A stretch of DNA of 64,000 nucleotides from Defluviitaleaceae bacterium. Its GTDB lineage: Bacteria > Bacillota > Clostridia > Lachnospirales > WQUN01. Every line of letters begins with the position of its first letter. The stretch's first letter is position 1. Made by a program: the position numbers and the translations under genes. The stretch lies in the NCBI GenBank assembly GCA_009780315.1, contig WRAH01000003.1, positions 89,496-153,495 on the forward strand, given 5' to 3'. Of the stretch, positions 63,254-64,000 are shown in pieces. The notes beneath the pieces were generated by a model, which searched no databases, was not told where the DNA came from, and was given only the letters and a program-made list of their open reading frames with translations.

Positions 63254-63526
63254 ATGAAAACTTACTTACCAATCAGTTCAGTCGTTTTATTAAAGGATGC
63301 AGAAAAAAGGTTAATGATTGTAGGCTTAATGCAAGTGGAAGCTGAAACTGAAAAAACGTGGGATTATAGTGGAGTATTTTATCCAGAAGGTATGTACAAT
63401 TCTGGCAGTGTACATTTATTTAATGATGACCAAATTGAAATGATATTTTTTGCAGGGTTTCAAGACGCAGAAGGCATAAACTTTATGAATGCACTCAACA
63501 ACCACAACAATGATACAGATGAATAA
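63254..63526 (+). CDS. DUF4176 protein of T7SS toxin loci
   Basis: A 90-residue soluble protein: TYLPISSVVLLKDAEKRLMI near the start, WDYSGVFYPEGM in the middle, and HLFNDDQIEMIFFAGFQDAEG toward the end, the recognisable DUF4176 pattern. Members of this family are found in type VII secretion/LXG toxin operons, so it supports the reading of the locus. Its function is unknown. AAAGGAG precedes the ATG. Last gene of the window. Confidence 0.85.
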   Translation: MKTYLPISSVVLLKDAEKRLMIVGLMQVEAETEKTWDYSGVFYPEGMYNSGSVHLFNDDQIEMIFFAGFQDAEGINFMNALNNHNNDTDE

Positions 63527-63534
63527 ATACAAAC

Positions 63535-63596
63535 GCCCCCTGATATCACTTTAGTGTATTTCACTAAAGGATAATCAGAGGGCATTGTATTTTTTA
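63535..63596 (+). terminator. Probable terminator of the toxin locus
   Basis: GCCCCCTGAT pairs with ATCAGAGGGC and an inner CTTTAGTG with CACTAAAG around TATTT, with small internal loops. A T-rich tract (ATTGTATTTTTT) follows. Confidence 0.7.
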
Positions 63597-63670
63597 CGAC
63601 AAAGCAAAAATTTGGTTGCATTTTCTTGACGAATCAAGTAGAATGTTCTCACTTCTATTTTTAATAGGGA

Positions 63671-63761
63671 GTAGTGACCATGTGGTTCTCGCAATCCACA
63701 TGGCGAATGCAAGGTAGCGTAAGGCGTCACCTACACATCCACGGAATTTCACCGCCACTAC
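63671..63761 (-). ncRNA. Candidate structured RNA near the window end (copy C)
   Basis: GTAGTG (63671-63676) and CACTAC (63756-63761) close a 91-base element that contains a perfect CCATGTGG/CCACATGG stem (63678-63685 with 63696-63703) and a GGTAGCG/CGTCACC stem with one mismatch (63713-63719 with 63725-63731). On the minus strand it opens GTAGTGGCGGTGAA and later has TAGGTGACGCC, loosely like the RNA at 33 kb (GTGGTGGCAGGTGAA, TTAGGCGATGGC). Either strand could be transcribed. No protein gene overlaps. Confidence 0.45.
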
Positions 63762-63767
63762 GCGGTA

Positions 63768-63796
63768 AGTTTATCATTATTTTGCTCTTATTTCAA
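63768..63796 (-). promoter_or_regulatory. Possible promoter for the minus-strand RNA copy C
   Basis: On the minus strand TTGAAA (63796-63791), 17 bases, TAAACT (63773-63768); the start would fall on the first base of the element, as at the 33-kb copy. A competing plus-strand candidate is TTGCAT (63616-63621), 17 bases, TAGAAT (63639-63644). Confidence 0.45.
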
Positions 63797-63878
63797 TGGG
63801 GGCAGGTTTTGGTATGGTGTTGTAGGTGGCGATAATAAAGCATTTATTTTAATGTTTTTTGTGATAAAAAAATTTCAA

Positions 63879-63929
63879 GGGTGTGTGGGTGACGACAGTA
63901 GTTTTGTCGTCCCTTGCACGCCCTTTTTT
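63879..63929. terminator. Strong hairpin with T-tract
   Basis: An 18-base arm (63879-63896) pairs with 63906-63923 with several G-U positions and one mismatch, followed by six T's; a T7 run also flanks it on the other side. Its parent transcript is not obvious; no protein gene lies between 63527 and here. Confidence 0.7.
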
Positions 63930-63932
63930 AAT

Positions 63933-63993
63933 GCTGAACACCAGAAAAACTTACCGACGTTAGAGGAGGTCTAGTTTTTCGGTGTTAAGCAGC
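63933..63993. repeat. Imperfect inverted repeat at the window end
   Basis: GCTGAACACCAGAAAAACT (63933-63951) pairs with the segment 63973-63993 with two small bulges, enclosing about 20 bases. Could be the start of an RNA or element that continues outside the window. Confidence 0.5.
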
Positions 63994-64000
63994 TCTTAAA

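Noticed and set aside
63671..63761. Short resemblance of the minus strand to the 16S rRNA 690-700 region (GTAG, GGTGAAAT)
   Set aside because: Only a few bases match and the surrounding sequence and folding do not fit rRNA.
63600..64000. Possible insertion-sequence end or CRISPR-like repeats
   Set aside because: Inverted repeats are present, but there is no transposase, no target duplication and no regularly spaced direct repeats.

Overview
The window looks like a chromosomal segment of an anaerobic, endospore-forming low-GC Firmicute of class Clostridia. The signs are a sigH operon (ispF-cysS-mrnC-rlmB-yacP-sigH), a SpoVD/FtsI-type PBP with PASTA repeats, a SpoIIM-like protein, the ylqG/ylqH/rnhB block, a type II pantothenate kinase beside an ECF S component, a very long 2-hydroxyacyl-CoA dehydratase activase and a bacteriohemerythrin. 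No rRNA, tRNA or CRISPR array was recognised. The genus cannot be named from the sequence alone.

Layout. 1-2.2 kb: TetR regulator, pantothenate ECF S component and type II pantothenate kinase, closed by a terminator. 2.2-9.6 kb: a cell-wall/division operon behind a clear sigma-A promoter (coiled-coil protein, class A PBP, rsmH, FtsL-like protein, class B PBP). 9.6-15.5 kb, minus strand: the sigH operon, extended at its 3' end by an orphan adenine methyltransferase that overlaps sigH and by a possible 33-residue micro-ORF. 15.5-31.9 kb: mixed housekeeping genes: lipoprotein + MFS, alkC, an Fe-S aldo/keto reductase, guaB, nitroreductase, a GntR-regulated ABC exporter, a secreted serine hydrolase, an orphan FlhB C-terminal protein, rnhB, SpoIIM-like, a degenerate EAL-HDOD protein and a polysaccharide deacetylase. 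31.9-33.6 kb: acetyltransferase, AbrB-type regulator, a gene-free stretch carrying a structured-RNA candidate present in two inverted copies, and an AF2212-type antitoxin followed by a truncated PIN toxin. 33.6-45.2 kb: two M3 oligopeptidases, a sugar kinase, pncB, a BrkB-like protein, hemerythrin, a 1157-residue hybrid kinase and an HPr-like protein without the catalytic His. 45.2-52.8 kb: an AgrC/AgrA-like two-component pair divergent from an ABC sugar-uptake operon that also encodes a HlyD-like adaptor. 52.9-57.5 kb: the activase and an alkyltransferase-like protein.

57.6-63.5 kb is the most notable accessory region. It is an orphan type VII secretion (Esx/LXG-like) polymorphic-toxin module: promoter, a WXG100-like partner, a 723-residue toxin with a helical N-terminal part and a C-terminal glycine-zipper segment suggesting a membrane-active toxin, four paralogous multi-membrane-span proteins arranged A-B-A-B (candidate immunity array made by tandem duplication of a gene pair), and a DUF4176 protein. 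The secretion machinery itself is not in the window. The last 500 bases hold no gene but contain several strong inverted repeats, one of which resembles the RNA candidate at 33 kb.

All functional calls rest on reading motifs and gene context by eye; no database search was possible.
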